Positions 32,881-39,925 of a stretch of 64,000 bases of DNA are shown here, one piece after another. Position 1 is the first letter of the stretch. Every line of letters starts with the position of its first letter. The stretch lies in the NCBI RefSeq assembly GCF_014649955.1, contig NZ_BMUA01000016.1, forward strand, positions 119,813 to 183,812. The letters are read 5' to 3'. Made by a program: the position numbers and the translations under genes. The stretch comes from Streptomyces violascens (GTDB lineage Bacteria > Actinomycetota > Actinomycetes > Streptomycetales > Streptomycetaceae). A model generated the notes under the pieces. It had not been told where the DNA came from, made no database searches, and saw only the letters and a program-made list of their open reading frames with translations.

Positions 32881-33795
32881 ATGACTCCATCTCTCACGTC
32901 CGTTCTGGTAGTGGCCAATCCGGCCGCGGGAACGTACACACCGGAGATGTCGGAGGCAGTCGTCCGGCGGATCGCGGGGGTCGGCGCGGCAGTCGAGCTG
33001 GCTGTGACCGAGCGGCCGGGCCATGCCCACAAGCTCGCCTCTGCGGTGGGCGAGCGGGGCGGCCCGGCCCTCGTGGTGTCCGTCGGCGGCGACGGCACCG
33101 CCCATGACGTCATGACCGGCCTGTACGAGGGAGCACCGGCGGAGCGGCGCGTCCCGCTCCTCGTGCTCCCCTTCGGCACGGGCAATTCCTTCTACCGCGA
33201 GATCTGGTCCGACCGCCCCTGGCACGAGGCCCTGGTATGCGCGCTCTCGCGACCGCGTGTGCGCCGGGTCGACCTGGCCCACGTCGCCGAGACGGACGGC
33301 CTGGCGCTGCTCGGCGCCTCGTCCGGCCTCGCCGCCCAGACCCTGGTCACCGCGCGCTCCGTCGCCGACACGGGCCGGGCTCGCTACGAGGAGGCCCTGG
33401 CCCGCACCGTCGAGGCGTTCCGCCCGTACCCGGGCCGGGTCACCGTCGACGGCGAAGTCGTCCACGCGGGCCCGACGGTCTCGGTCGGCGTGGGAGGCGG
33501 CCGCCATCGCGGCGGCCGGTTCATGCTGCTTCCGCGGTCCGTCATGGACGACGGACTGCTCGACGTCTGCGTCGCGGGCACGGCCCTGCCTCTCCCCGAG
33601 CTCCTGCGGCTGTGCCGCGACGGCAGCCATGTGGGCGGCCCCGGAGTCGTGTACGCGCGGGGCCGCCGCGTGGTGGTGGAGCGCACCGACGGGGAGCCGC
33701 TCGTCTTCGAGTACGACGGCGATCTGCTCCCGGGCGCTGCCGCCCGCTACACCCTGGACGTGGACCCACACGCACTCCCCGTGCTCGCCCCGTAA
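32881..33795 (+). CDS. Diacylglycerol-kinase-like enzyme (VlmJ-like)
   Basis: A 304-residue protein with the DAGK catalytic domain: NPAAGTYTPEMSE at the N-terminus, the nucleotide-binding VSVGGDGTAHDVMTGL (GGDGT at 69-73), the LPFGTGNSFYREI loop and a beta-rich C-terminal domain (PGRVTVDGEVVHAGP). Lipid and sphingosine kinases share this fold. In valanimycin biosynthesis VlmJ phosphorylates the serine-derived hydroxyl so that VlmK can eliminate it. The ATG lies 39 nt after the tRNA-like CCA with GAGG nine bases upstream. It is therefore probably co-transcribed with the tRNA-like RNA from the SARP-type promoter. Confidence 0.85.
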   Translation: MTPSLTSVLVVANPAAGTYTPEMSEAVVRRIAGVGAAVELAVTERPGHAHKLASAVGERGGPALVVSVGGDGTAHDVMTGLYEGAPAERRVPLLVLPFGTGNSFYREIWSDRPWHEALVCALSRPRVRRVDLAHVAETDGLALLGASSGLAAQTLVTARSVADTGRARYEEALARTVEAFRPYPGRVTVDGEVVHAGPTVSVGVGGGRHRGGRFMLLPRSVMDDGLLDVCVAGTALPLPELLRLCRDGSHVGGPGVVYARGRRVVVERTDGEPLVFEYDGDLLPGAAARYTLDVDPHALPVLAP

Positions 33796-33907
33796 CGGTT
33801 CCGACCGCGCTGGGCCGTGCCGGCCGACTCTCGGCTTCTCCGGCCCAAAAAACACGGAAAGCCGCCTCCGCATTGCTGCGAAAACGGCTTCCGACCTGCG
33901 AAAACGC

Positions 33908-33984
<77 letters not shown>

Positions 33985-34103
33985 ATGCCCGTCTGACCTG
34001 GGGTTTCCCCCGGCCGTTCGTGCATGAGAACAATACCGCACTTCCCCGGGTGGTCACGAACCCCTTTCCCGGGATGCCGCACGGCGGCCCTGAGCGACGC
34101 CCG

Positions 34104-34208
34104 TCAGCCGCCCGGCGCCGGACGCGCCTCCTGGATCTCGCGCGGGGCGACCTGGCGCCAGGAGTCGGCCAGGAGCGCGATGCGGCGTACGTCGTCGGCG
34201 GTGGCCAT
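34104..34208 (-). pseudogene. Possible short remnant, MmcQ/YjbR-like N-terminus
   Basis: A 34-codon frame begins MATADDVRRIALLADSW, which resembles the first residues of MmcQ/YjbR-family proteins, but diverges at once and stops after RPAPGG. There is no ribosome site. It lies between tRNA-Pro and the Gfo/Idh gene and may be a truncated leftover. Low certainty. Confidence 0.25.
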
Positions 34209-34279
34209 GGGACGACATACGCCGCACCGCTGACAGCGGCCCTGCACGGCCGCTCGGCGCTCCGGCTCGGCCGTCCGGC

Positions 34280-35473
34280 TCAGTCGGCCACGTGCCTCTG
34301 CCCCCGCTCGAAGTACGCCACGAGGTCGGGGTCGAGCCGCGGCACCTCGCGCGGGGTGCCGCCGGCCCGCAGCGAGGCCGTGGCCTGGTAGCCCGCCGCG
34401 ACCGCCATCCGCGCCGCGACCGGCGAGGTGTCGGTGACGCCCCCGTCGCGCACGAAGCGCAGGAACTCGTCGATGATCAACGGGTCCGCGCCGGCGTGGC
34501 CCTGGTCGTCCTCGGGCTTGGGGATGTCGTACGTCTCGTCGGGCTCGGCGCGGTACTCGGAGCGCCGGGAGTTCCAGACCTTCACCTGGCCGCCGGGGCC
34601 GTCGCCGAAGTTCTCCAGGCGGCCCGCGTCGCCGATGACCGTGTAGTTGCGCCAGTAGTCGGGCGTGAAATGACACTGCTGGTAGGAGGCGAGGACACCG
34701 TTGTCGAGGCGCATGTTGAGCAGCGAGACGTCCTCGATGTCGATGACCGGGTTGAGCGCGCGCTGGGTGTGCGGCGGCCAGTGGCCGTCCTCGGTGTACC
34801 AGTCCTCGGTCTTGGGCTCGCCGGGAGCTCGGCGGTGCGGGTTGTCGCCGTACACCATCAGATCGCCCATGGCCTGGACGTCGCGCGTGTAGCCGCCGGA
34901 CAGCCAGTGCAGTACGTCGATGTCATGCGCGGCCTTCTGCAGGAGCAGGCCGGTGGTGTACTGGCGCTCGGCGTGCCAGTCCTTGAAGTACCAGTCGCCG
35001 CCGTAGCCCACGAAGTGGCGCACCCACACCGTCTTGACGGTGCCGATGGCGCCCCGGCCGATGAGGTCGCGCATCATCCGGACGACGGGCATGTGGCGCA
35101 TGTTGTGGCCCACGTACAGCCGGGTGCCGGTCTCGCGCGCGGTCTGCAGGATCTCGTCGCAGCGCTCGACCGTGATGTCCAGGGGCTTCTCGACGAAGGC
35201 CGGCTTCCCGGCGAGCAGAGCGGCGCAGGCGAGGTCGGCGTGCGTGTGGTCGGGGGTGAGGACGAGCACGGCGTCGAGGTCGGGGGCCTCGATCACCTTG
35301 CGGTGGTCGGCCGAGACGAGCGCGCCGGGGAAGGCCGCGGCGGCCGCCTCGCGGGCCCGGGGGTCGGGGTCCGCGACGGCGGCGACCACGGCGCCGCGAC
35401 CGGGCCGGTGTGCGGTGCGCGCGATGGTGCCGCGCATGCCGTATCCAATGACGCCGATACGGAGGTCGGTCAT
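34280..35473 (-). CDS. Gfo/Idh/MocA-family NAD(P)-dependent oxidoreductase
   Basis: A 397-residue sugar-dehydrogenase-type protein. The N-terminal Rossmann fold (RIGVIGYGMRGTIARTAH) is followed by the family motif KPAFVEKPLDIT with the conserved EKP. The C-terminal dimer/catalytic domain has KAAHDIDVLHWLSGG (Asp-x-x-x-His). The start at 35473 follows AAGGAAG. Related proteins oxidise inositols, glycosides or amino sugars with NAD. Size and motifs are normal. The gene is monocistronic with a very long upstream non-coding region, so substrate and control are unclear. Confidence 0.9.
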   Translation of the reverse strand: MTDLRIGVIGYGMRGTIARTAHRPGRGAVVAAVADPDPRAREAAAAAFPGALVSADHRKVIEAPDLDAVLVLTPDHTHADLACAALLAGKPAFVEKPLDITVERCDEILQTARETGTRLYVGHNMRHMPVVRMMRDLIGRGAIGTVKTVWVRHFVGYGGDWYFKDWHAERQYTTGLLLQKAAHDIDVLHWLSGGYTRDVQAMGDLMVYGDNPHRRAPGEPKTEDWYTEDGHWPPHTQRALNPVIDIEDVSLLNMRLDNGVLASYQQCHFTPDYWRNYTVIGDAGRLENFGDGPGGQVKVWNSRRSEYRAEPDETYDIPKPEDDQGHAGADPLIIDEFLRFVRDGGVTDTSPVAARMAVAAGYQATASLRAGGTPREVPRLDPDLVAYFERGQRHVAD

Positions 35474-36443
35474 GTCAACTTCCTTCACGTCGGGCGGTGT
35501 TGCGGTGGGACGGGCGGGGGCGCCGCGGGGCGGCCGGGCCGCGCCGGTGCGCGGGACGTACCGACCGGCGGGCACCATCGTCCAGGGGCATGCTGCGCAT
35601 TGTTCTCGATGTCGGTGCCCACGGCAGGTACATCGCGGCAGCGGGCCGCAGGCGTCGGCCGGACGGGGCCCGCCCGGCCCATGGAGTGGCCGGAATCCTC
35701 ACCACTTCCCCACACCTCAGGGACCGCGAGCGCCCATGCGGCAGCGGGGGCCGCTCGGTCACCCACCGTTTCGCGTCGGCGTCCGGTGTCCGGATGAGGG
35801 CACTCACTGGCCGGACCGTGCCGGTGCCGCACGACGCCGACCAGCGCGGCCCCCGATTCCGCATCGGACGCTCCGACACGCACCCCGGACCACTTCCGCG
35901 CACTGTGCGCGCCGGACCGCACCCCAACGCGCCACCCCCGAGCGCAACCGTGAGGGTGACGGAGAGGTATCGGTGCCTCTTTCACAACCGATCAACTCGC
36001 GTTCAAGGAAGGGGGGTTACGGATCAAGTGAGTCGCCCGGAGACTCCCTCGCGGATTCGTGCCGGGCGGTCGGCGTGACGCGCCGCGTGGCAGAGCGAGA
36101 TCCCCACCCCTTTTCGCTGCCACCGGCCGGAGATCCGCCATGCCGTACGTCGCACGGCAGACAACCAGGTCAGCGCTGCCGCTGGGCGAATCGCGCAGCC
36201 TTCTCGACAGGCCGCCCGACCCGGCTCTGCCGGGAGCAACTCCCGTACATCACCCAGTGGTTCGCCACCCGACGCCACCCCAGCAAAGCGACGGAGCAGG
36301 CCGGTGCGGCACTGCGGGTCTCCCCCGTTCACCCACATGCATCAAGGGAAGGTCGATTTCGTCGATGTCGAAGCCGAATCGGTTCTGCACTTGTCCTCGG
36401 ATGTCACGACCGTGCCCATCTGATTCCGCTTCCTGACCCTCAG

Positions 36444-36483
36444 TGCCACATGCCCACGAAACCTTTGCCGTTGGCATGTGGCA
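36444..36483. repeat. 11-bp perfect inverted repeat
   Basis: TGCCACATGCC (36444-36454) and GGCATGTGGCA (36473-36483) are exact reverse complements across an 18-nt spacer. It could be a terminator-like hairpin or a repressor site about 240 bp upstream of the acyl-CoA dehydrogenase gene. Confidence 0.6.
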
Positions 36484-36557
36484 GAAACTTGTGTGAAGGG
36501 GATGCAATCGACTGGGACCGAACAGGCCGGCCCGCACACAACACATCGCCATTCAAA

Positions 36558-36590
36558 CGTCAACACACCTGATTCTGGCCAAAGTTGACG
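36558..36590. promoter_or_regulatory. 7-bp inverted repeat in AT-rich promoter region
   Basis: CGTCAAC (36558-36564) and GTTGACG (36584-36590) are inverted across 19 bp, with partial symmetry extending outward (ACAAC...GTTGT). It lies in the most AT-rich part of the gap, 130 bp upstream of the following ATG, and may be an operator. Confidence 0.4.
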
Positions 36591-36719
36591 GCGAATGTTG
36601 TACGAACCGAAGGTGATCCACAGCATTGAGGAGGTCGGCCTCTTCGGGACGGGACCACTGCCGATGCACCACCTGCCGGGGCCTTGCCCGGCAGGCGTTT
36701 CGCGGAGGAGGGCTCGCGG

Positions 36720-37925
36720 ATGGACGGATACTTCAACAGCCGACTGCACCAACAACTCAGGGAAGACGTACGGCACTTCGCGGAACGCGAGGTCCGGCCG
36801 CGGATCGCCGAGATGGAGACGGCCCGCACCGTCCAGCACGAGCTGTCGCGGCTCATCGCCCGGCAGGGCTGGATCGGAGCCACCGTGAGCCCCGCATACG
36901 GCGGTATGGGGGTGGGGCACCTCGGCAAGACCATCATCATCGAGGAGCTGTCACGGGTGAGCGGCGCGATGGGCGCCATGGTGCAGGCCTCCCAGCTCGG
37001 TGTCGCCAAGATCGTGCATTTCGGCAGCGAGGAGCAGAAGAAGTGCTGGCTCCCGGCCGTTTCGGCGGGTGAGTGTCTGCCGACGATCGCGGTCACCGAG
37101 CCGGAGTCGGGCGGTCATGTCCTGGGAATGGCGGCGAGCGCGGTCCGCGACGGCGACGACTATGTACTCAATGGCCGAAAAGTGTACGTCGGCAACAGTC
37201 ACGTCGGCGATCTTCACGGGGTGATCCTGCGTACCGGACCCGGTTCGAAGGGGTTATCGGCCTTCCTCGTGGAGTCGGACCGGCCGGGCTTCTCCCTGGG
37301 CGAGCACCGCGAGGCGATGGGCCTGCACGGTTTCAGCTTCGGCGAGGTCCACTTCCACAACTGCCGTGTCCCCGTGGCCAACCGGCTCGGCGAGGAGGGC
37401 GACGGGCTCGCCGTCGCGTACTCCTCCAGCGTGCTCTACGGGCGGGCCAACCTCACCGCCGTGTCGCTCGGCATCCATCAGGCGATCCTGGAGGAGACCA
37501 CCCGGTTCTGCACGGAGCGGATCCGCTACGGCAAGCCGCTGCATGAACTCCCCAACATCAAAATCAAGTTGGGGCAGTTGAAGTCCCGCCTGATGACGGC
37601 CCGGCTCGTCGCCTACCACGCGGTCCATCTGCTCGACCAGGGGCTGCCCTGCGACGCGGAGCTCATGAACGCGAAGGTCGTCAACGTCGAGTCGACACTG
37701 GACTCCGCGCGCAACGCCATGGAGATCCACGCGGCGGCCGGCCTGTTCACCGACCGCCCCATCGAGCGCTATCTGCGCGACGCCCACCACATCTTCGCCC
37801 CGGCCGGCACCTCGGACGTCCAGCTGCTGAGGCTGGCCGAGGTGGCGCTCGGCACGGCGAAGGGCCAGTGGTCACAGCGGCTCTCCGAGCTGGTGCGCAT
37901 GGAGGAACTGGCGGCGGCCCACTGA
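36720..37925 (+). CDS. Acyl-CoA dehydrogenase-family protein lacking the usual catalytic Glu
   Basis: A 401-residue flavoprotein with the full ACAD fold: AYGGMGVGHLGKTIIIEELS, the FAD region AVTEPESGGHVLGMAASA, VYVGNSHVGDL, and the C-terminal YLRDAHHIFAPAGTSDVQLL. In standard enzymes that last motif reads EGT, the Glu being the catalytic base. Here it is replaced (AGTS), so alpha,beta-dehydrogenation by the usual mechanism is doubtful. The residue may be supplied elsewhere, or the protein may be a monooxygenase-type member. A strong GGAGGAGGG precedes the ATG. It sits 3 kb beyond the azoxy cluster; whether it belongs to it is uncertain. Confidence 0.85.
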   Translation: MDGYFNSRLHQQLREDVRHFAEREVRPRIAEMETARTVQHELSRLIARQGWIGATVSPAYGGMGVGHLGKTIIIEELSRVSGAMGAMVQASQLGVAKIVHFGSEEQKKCWLPAVSAGECLPTIAVTEPESGGHVLGMAASAVRDGDDYVLNGRKVYVGNSHVGDLHGVILRTGPGSKGLSAFLVESDRPGFSLGEHREAMGLHGFSFGEVHFHNCRVPVANRLGEEGDGLAVAYSSSVLYGRANLTAVSLGIHQAILEETTRFCTERIRYGKPLHELPNIKIKLGQLKSRLMTARLVAYHAVHLLDQGLPCDAELMNAKVVNVESTLDSARNAMEIHAAAGLFTDRPIERYLRDAHHIFAPAGTSDVQLLRLAEVALGTAKGQWSQRLSELVRMEELAAAH

Positions 37926-37949
37926 CCGTACGTGCGCCGCGAGGGCGGC

Positions 37950-38513
37950 TCAGATACGGCCGTCCTCGCGCCGGTGGATCTGCTCGACGAGCTCCGCCGC
38001 CATGGACTTGATGGTCTCCAGACCGGCCCGGCCCCAGGGCCTCGGCTCGGTGTCCACCACGCAGATCGTGCCGAGCGCGATGCCCGTACGGTCGATGAGC
38101 GGCGCCCCGAGGTAGGAGCGGATGCCGATCTCGTCCACGACGGGGTTGCCCGCGAAGCGCGGGTAGTCGCACACGTCCTCCAGGACCAGCGCCTTGCGCC
38201 GGACGACGACGTGCGGGCAGTACCCGTGGTCGCGGGCCATGATCCGGCTCACCCCGCCGGAGGCGGCCGCCAGGTCCGAGCCGGTGTGCGCGCCGTTCGG
38301 GGTGTGCAGACCGGCGAAGAACTGCTGGTTCTCGTCGATGAAGTTGACCATCGAGAAGGGCGCTTCGGTCACCTCGGCGAGCTTGCGCGCGAATTCGTCG
38401 AAGGCCGGGTCGGGCCACTCCCCCATGCCCAGCTGCCGCAGCCGCTGGACGCGGACCGGCGCCTCCCGGTCGACGGGAGTGAGCAGGAGGTGTCCGGTCG
38501 GGTCGTACGTCAT
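37950..38513 (-). CDS. GAF-domain protein at the end of the conservon operon
   Basis: Start at 38513 (MTYDPTGHLLLTPVDR) is preferred because GGAG lies six bases upstream; an ATG at 38525 overlaps cvnD further. The 187-residue protein is almost entirely one GAF domain (EVTEAPFSMVNFIDENQQFF, IGIRSYLGAPLIDRTGIALG, TICVVDTEPRPW). It also has a conserved CPHVVVRRKALVLEDV segment, seen in GAF proteins linked to signalling. It would sense a small molecule or redox state and act with the conservon GTPase. Other conservons often end in a P450, so this is a variation on the operon. Confidence 0.85.
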   Translation of the reverse strand: MTYDPTGHLLLTPVDREAPVRVQRLRQLGMGEWPDPAFDEFARKLAEVTEAPFSMVNFIDENQQFFAGLHTPNGAHTGSDLAAASGGVSRIMARDHGYCPHVVVRRKALVLEDVCDYPRFAGNPVVDEIGIRSYLGAPLIDRTGIALGTICVVDTEPRPWGRAGLETIKSMAAELVEQIHRREDGRI

Positions 38514-38514
38514 G

Positions 38515-39132
38515 TCAAGCTCCATGGCTGGTGGCTGCCGGGATGGTGGCGAGCAGATGCTGGACCAGGGTGACCAGCGTCCGGATGCCGGAGCTGCCGA
38601 TGCGGGCGTCGCACAGGACGACGGGGACCTCGGGCTTGAGGTCTATGGCTGCCCGCACCTCCTCCGGCTCGTAGCGGTACGAACCGTCGAACTCGTTGAC
38701 GGCGACGAGGAATCCGATGCCCCGCCGCTCGAAGAAGTCGACGGCGGAGAAGCATTCGTCGAGCCGCCGGGTGTCGGCGATGATCACCGCCCCCAGGGCC
38801 CCTTCGGACAGCTCGTCCCACATGAACCAGAAGCGCTCCTGCCCCGGTGTGCCGAACAGGTACAGCACGTGGTGGTCGTCCAGGGTGATGCGCCCGAAGT
38901 CCATGGCGACCGTGGTGGTGGTCTTGGTCTCGACCCCTTCGAGGCTGTCGTGAGCCACGCTGACCGTGGTGAGGAGCTCTTCCGTGGAGAGCGGTTCGAT
39001 CTCGCTGACCGCGCCGACGAAGGTCGTCTTGCCGACCCCGAACCCGCCCGCGACGAGGATCTTCAGCGCGGTCGGGAACTGGTCGACGGCGTCCCCGTCG
39101 GACAGGGCGTCAAAGCCGTCGTCGTAGGCCAT
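38515..39132 (-). CDS. cvnD: Conservon Ras-like GTPase (CvnD)
   Basis: A 205-residue ATP/GTP-binding protein with the P-loop GGFGVGKTTFVG (29-37), a switch-II region LFGTPGQERFWFMWDEL and the base-recognition motif VAVNEFDG (NxxD variant of NKxD). These features define the conservon GTPases of Streptomyces, related to eukaryotic small G proteins. It follows CvnC with a 23-bp overlap and precedes a GAF-domain protein gene. In studied conservons the four proteins form a membrane-associated complex that influences development and antibiotic production. Confidence 0.93.
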   Translation of the reverse strand: MAYDDGFDALSDGDAVDQFPTALKILVAGGFGVGKTTFVGAVSEIEPLSTEELLTTVSVAHDSLEGVETKTTTTVAMDFGRITLDDHHVLYLFGTPGQERFWFMWDELSEGALGAVIIADTRRLDECFSAVDFFERRGIGFLVAVNEFDGSYRYEPEEVRAAIDLKPEVPVVLCDARIGSSGIRTLVTLVQHLLATIPAATSHGA

Positions 39133-39481
39133 CGAGCACTGCCTCCAGCAGAGATCGGTCGGTGGGTGTGTGGTGGAAGCGGGGGGCTCGCGCGGTCACC
39201 GCCCCGCAGTCCACCAGGTCGGAAAGGAGCACCTTGGTGACGACGGCCGGCAGCCGTAAGTGCGCCGAGATCTCCGCCACCGAGGTGGGCCCCTTGCACA
39301 GGCCGAGGGCCTGCGAGTGCTCGGGGCCCAGGAGCGTCTGGGGGATCGTGCCGGTGGCCATCACCTGCGAGAGCAGGTCCAGGGTCGCGGTCGGCCGGGT
39401 GCGGCCGTTGCTCACCGTGTAGGGGCGGATCAGCCGCCCGGCCGCGTCGTCGAGCCACGGCCCGTCCTGAGGGGCCGCCAC
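39110..39481 (-). CDS. cvnC: Conservon DUF742 protein (CvnC)
   Basis: The GTG at 39481, with GAGGA seven bases upstream, gives 123 residues. The DUF742 pattern is clear: RLIRPYTVSNGRTRPTATLD at the N-terminus and a winged-helix-like region (TSVAEISAHLRLPAVVTKVL, LLSDLVDCGAV) at the centre. It may bind DNA or mediate complex assembly. The start is two bases from the CvnB stop and the 3' end overlaps CvnD, so the operon is tightly coupled. Confidence 0.9.
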   Translation of the reverse strand: MAAPQDGPWLDDAAGRLIRPYTVSNGRTRPTATLDLLSQVMATGTIPQTLLGPEHSQALGLCKGPTSVAEISAHLRLPAVVTKVLLSDLVDCGAVTARAPRFHHTPTDRSLLEAVLDGLRRRL

Positions 39482-39483
39482 GG

Positions 39484-39918
39484 TCAATTCCTCAGGCCGC
39501 TCGGTGTCCCGGCTCCTTGCCTGGCCGGCGTCACGAGATAGGGCCGTACGCTCTTGACGAGCATGGCCATCTCGTAGCCGAGGACCGCGGCGTCCGCCTC
39601 CCGGCCGGCGAGCACGGCGAGACAGGTGCCCGATCCGGCCGTGGACACGAACAGCAGGGTGGAGTCGAGCTCCACCACGACCTGCCTGACCTCGCCTCCG
39701 TCGCCGAAGCGGGCCCCCGCGCTCCGGCCGAGCGAGTAGAGGCCGGAGGCGAGGGCCGCCATGTGGTCGGCGCTGTCGGTGTCCAGGCCGTGAACGGATT
39801 TCACCAGGCCGTCCGAGGAGAGCAGAACCGCATTGCGGGTGTAGGGCACCCGCTGGACCAGTCCGCTCAGCAGCCAGTCGAGGTCCGAGACGTGTCCGGT
39901 CGGCGCATCGCTCGCCAT
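39484..39918 (-). CDS. cvnB: Conservon roadblock/LC7 protein (CvnB)
   Basis: A 144-residue roadblock/LC7-domain protein (DLDWLLSGLVQRVPYTRNAV, LLSSDGLVKSVHGLDTDSAD, QVVVELDSTLLFVSTAGSGT). In conservons this protein interacts with the GTPase CvnD, resembling GTPase-activating MglB-type proteins. It is seven bases downstream of CvnA. Length and sequence are typical. Confidence 0.93.
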   Translation of the reverse strand: MASDAPTGHVSDLDWLLSGLVQRVPYTRNAVLLSSDGLVKSVHGLDTDSADHMAALASGLYSLGRSAGARFGDGGEVRQVVVELDSTLLFVSTAGSGTCLAVLAGREADAAVLGYEMAMLVKSVRPYLVTPARQGAGTPSGLRN

Positions 39919-39925
39919 GGTGCAT

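Larger units (their letters stand above)
35474..36719. other. Long non-coding stretch with inverted repeats
   Basis: About 1.25 kb without a convincing gene on either strand; open frames here lack codon bias typical of neighbours, ribosome sites and recognisable domains. AT content rises toward 36540-36620. Two inverted repeats stand out (36444-36483 and 36558-36590). The region may hold long leader sequences or a small RNA, or be the decayed remnant of a gene. Confidence 0.5.

Noticed and set aside
36024..36338. 104-codon minus-strand frame in the long gap
   Set aside because: No ribosome site, odd composition and no family likeness; treated as non-coding.
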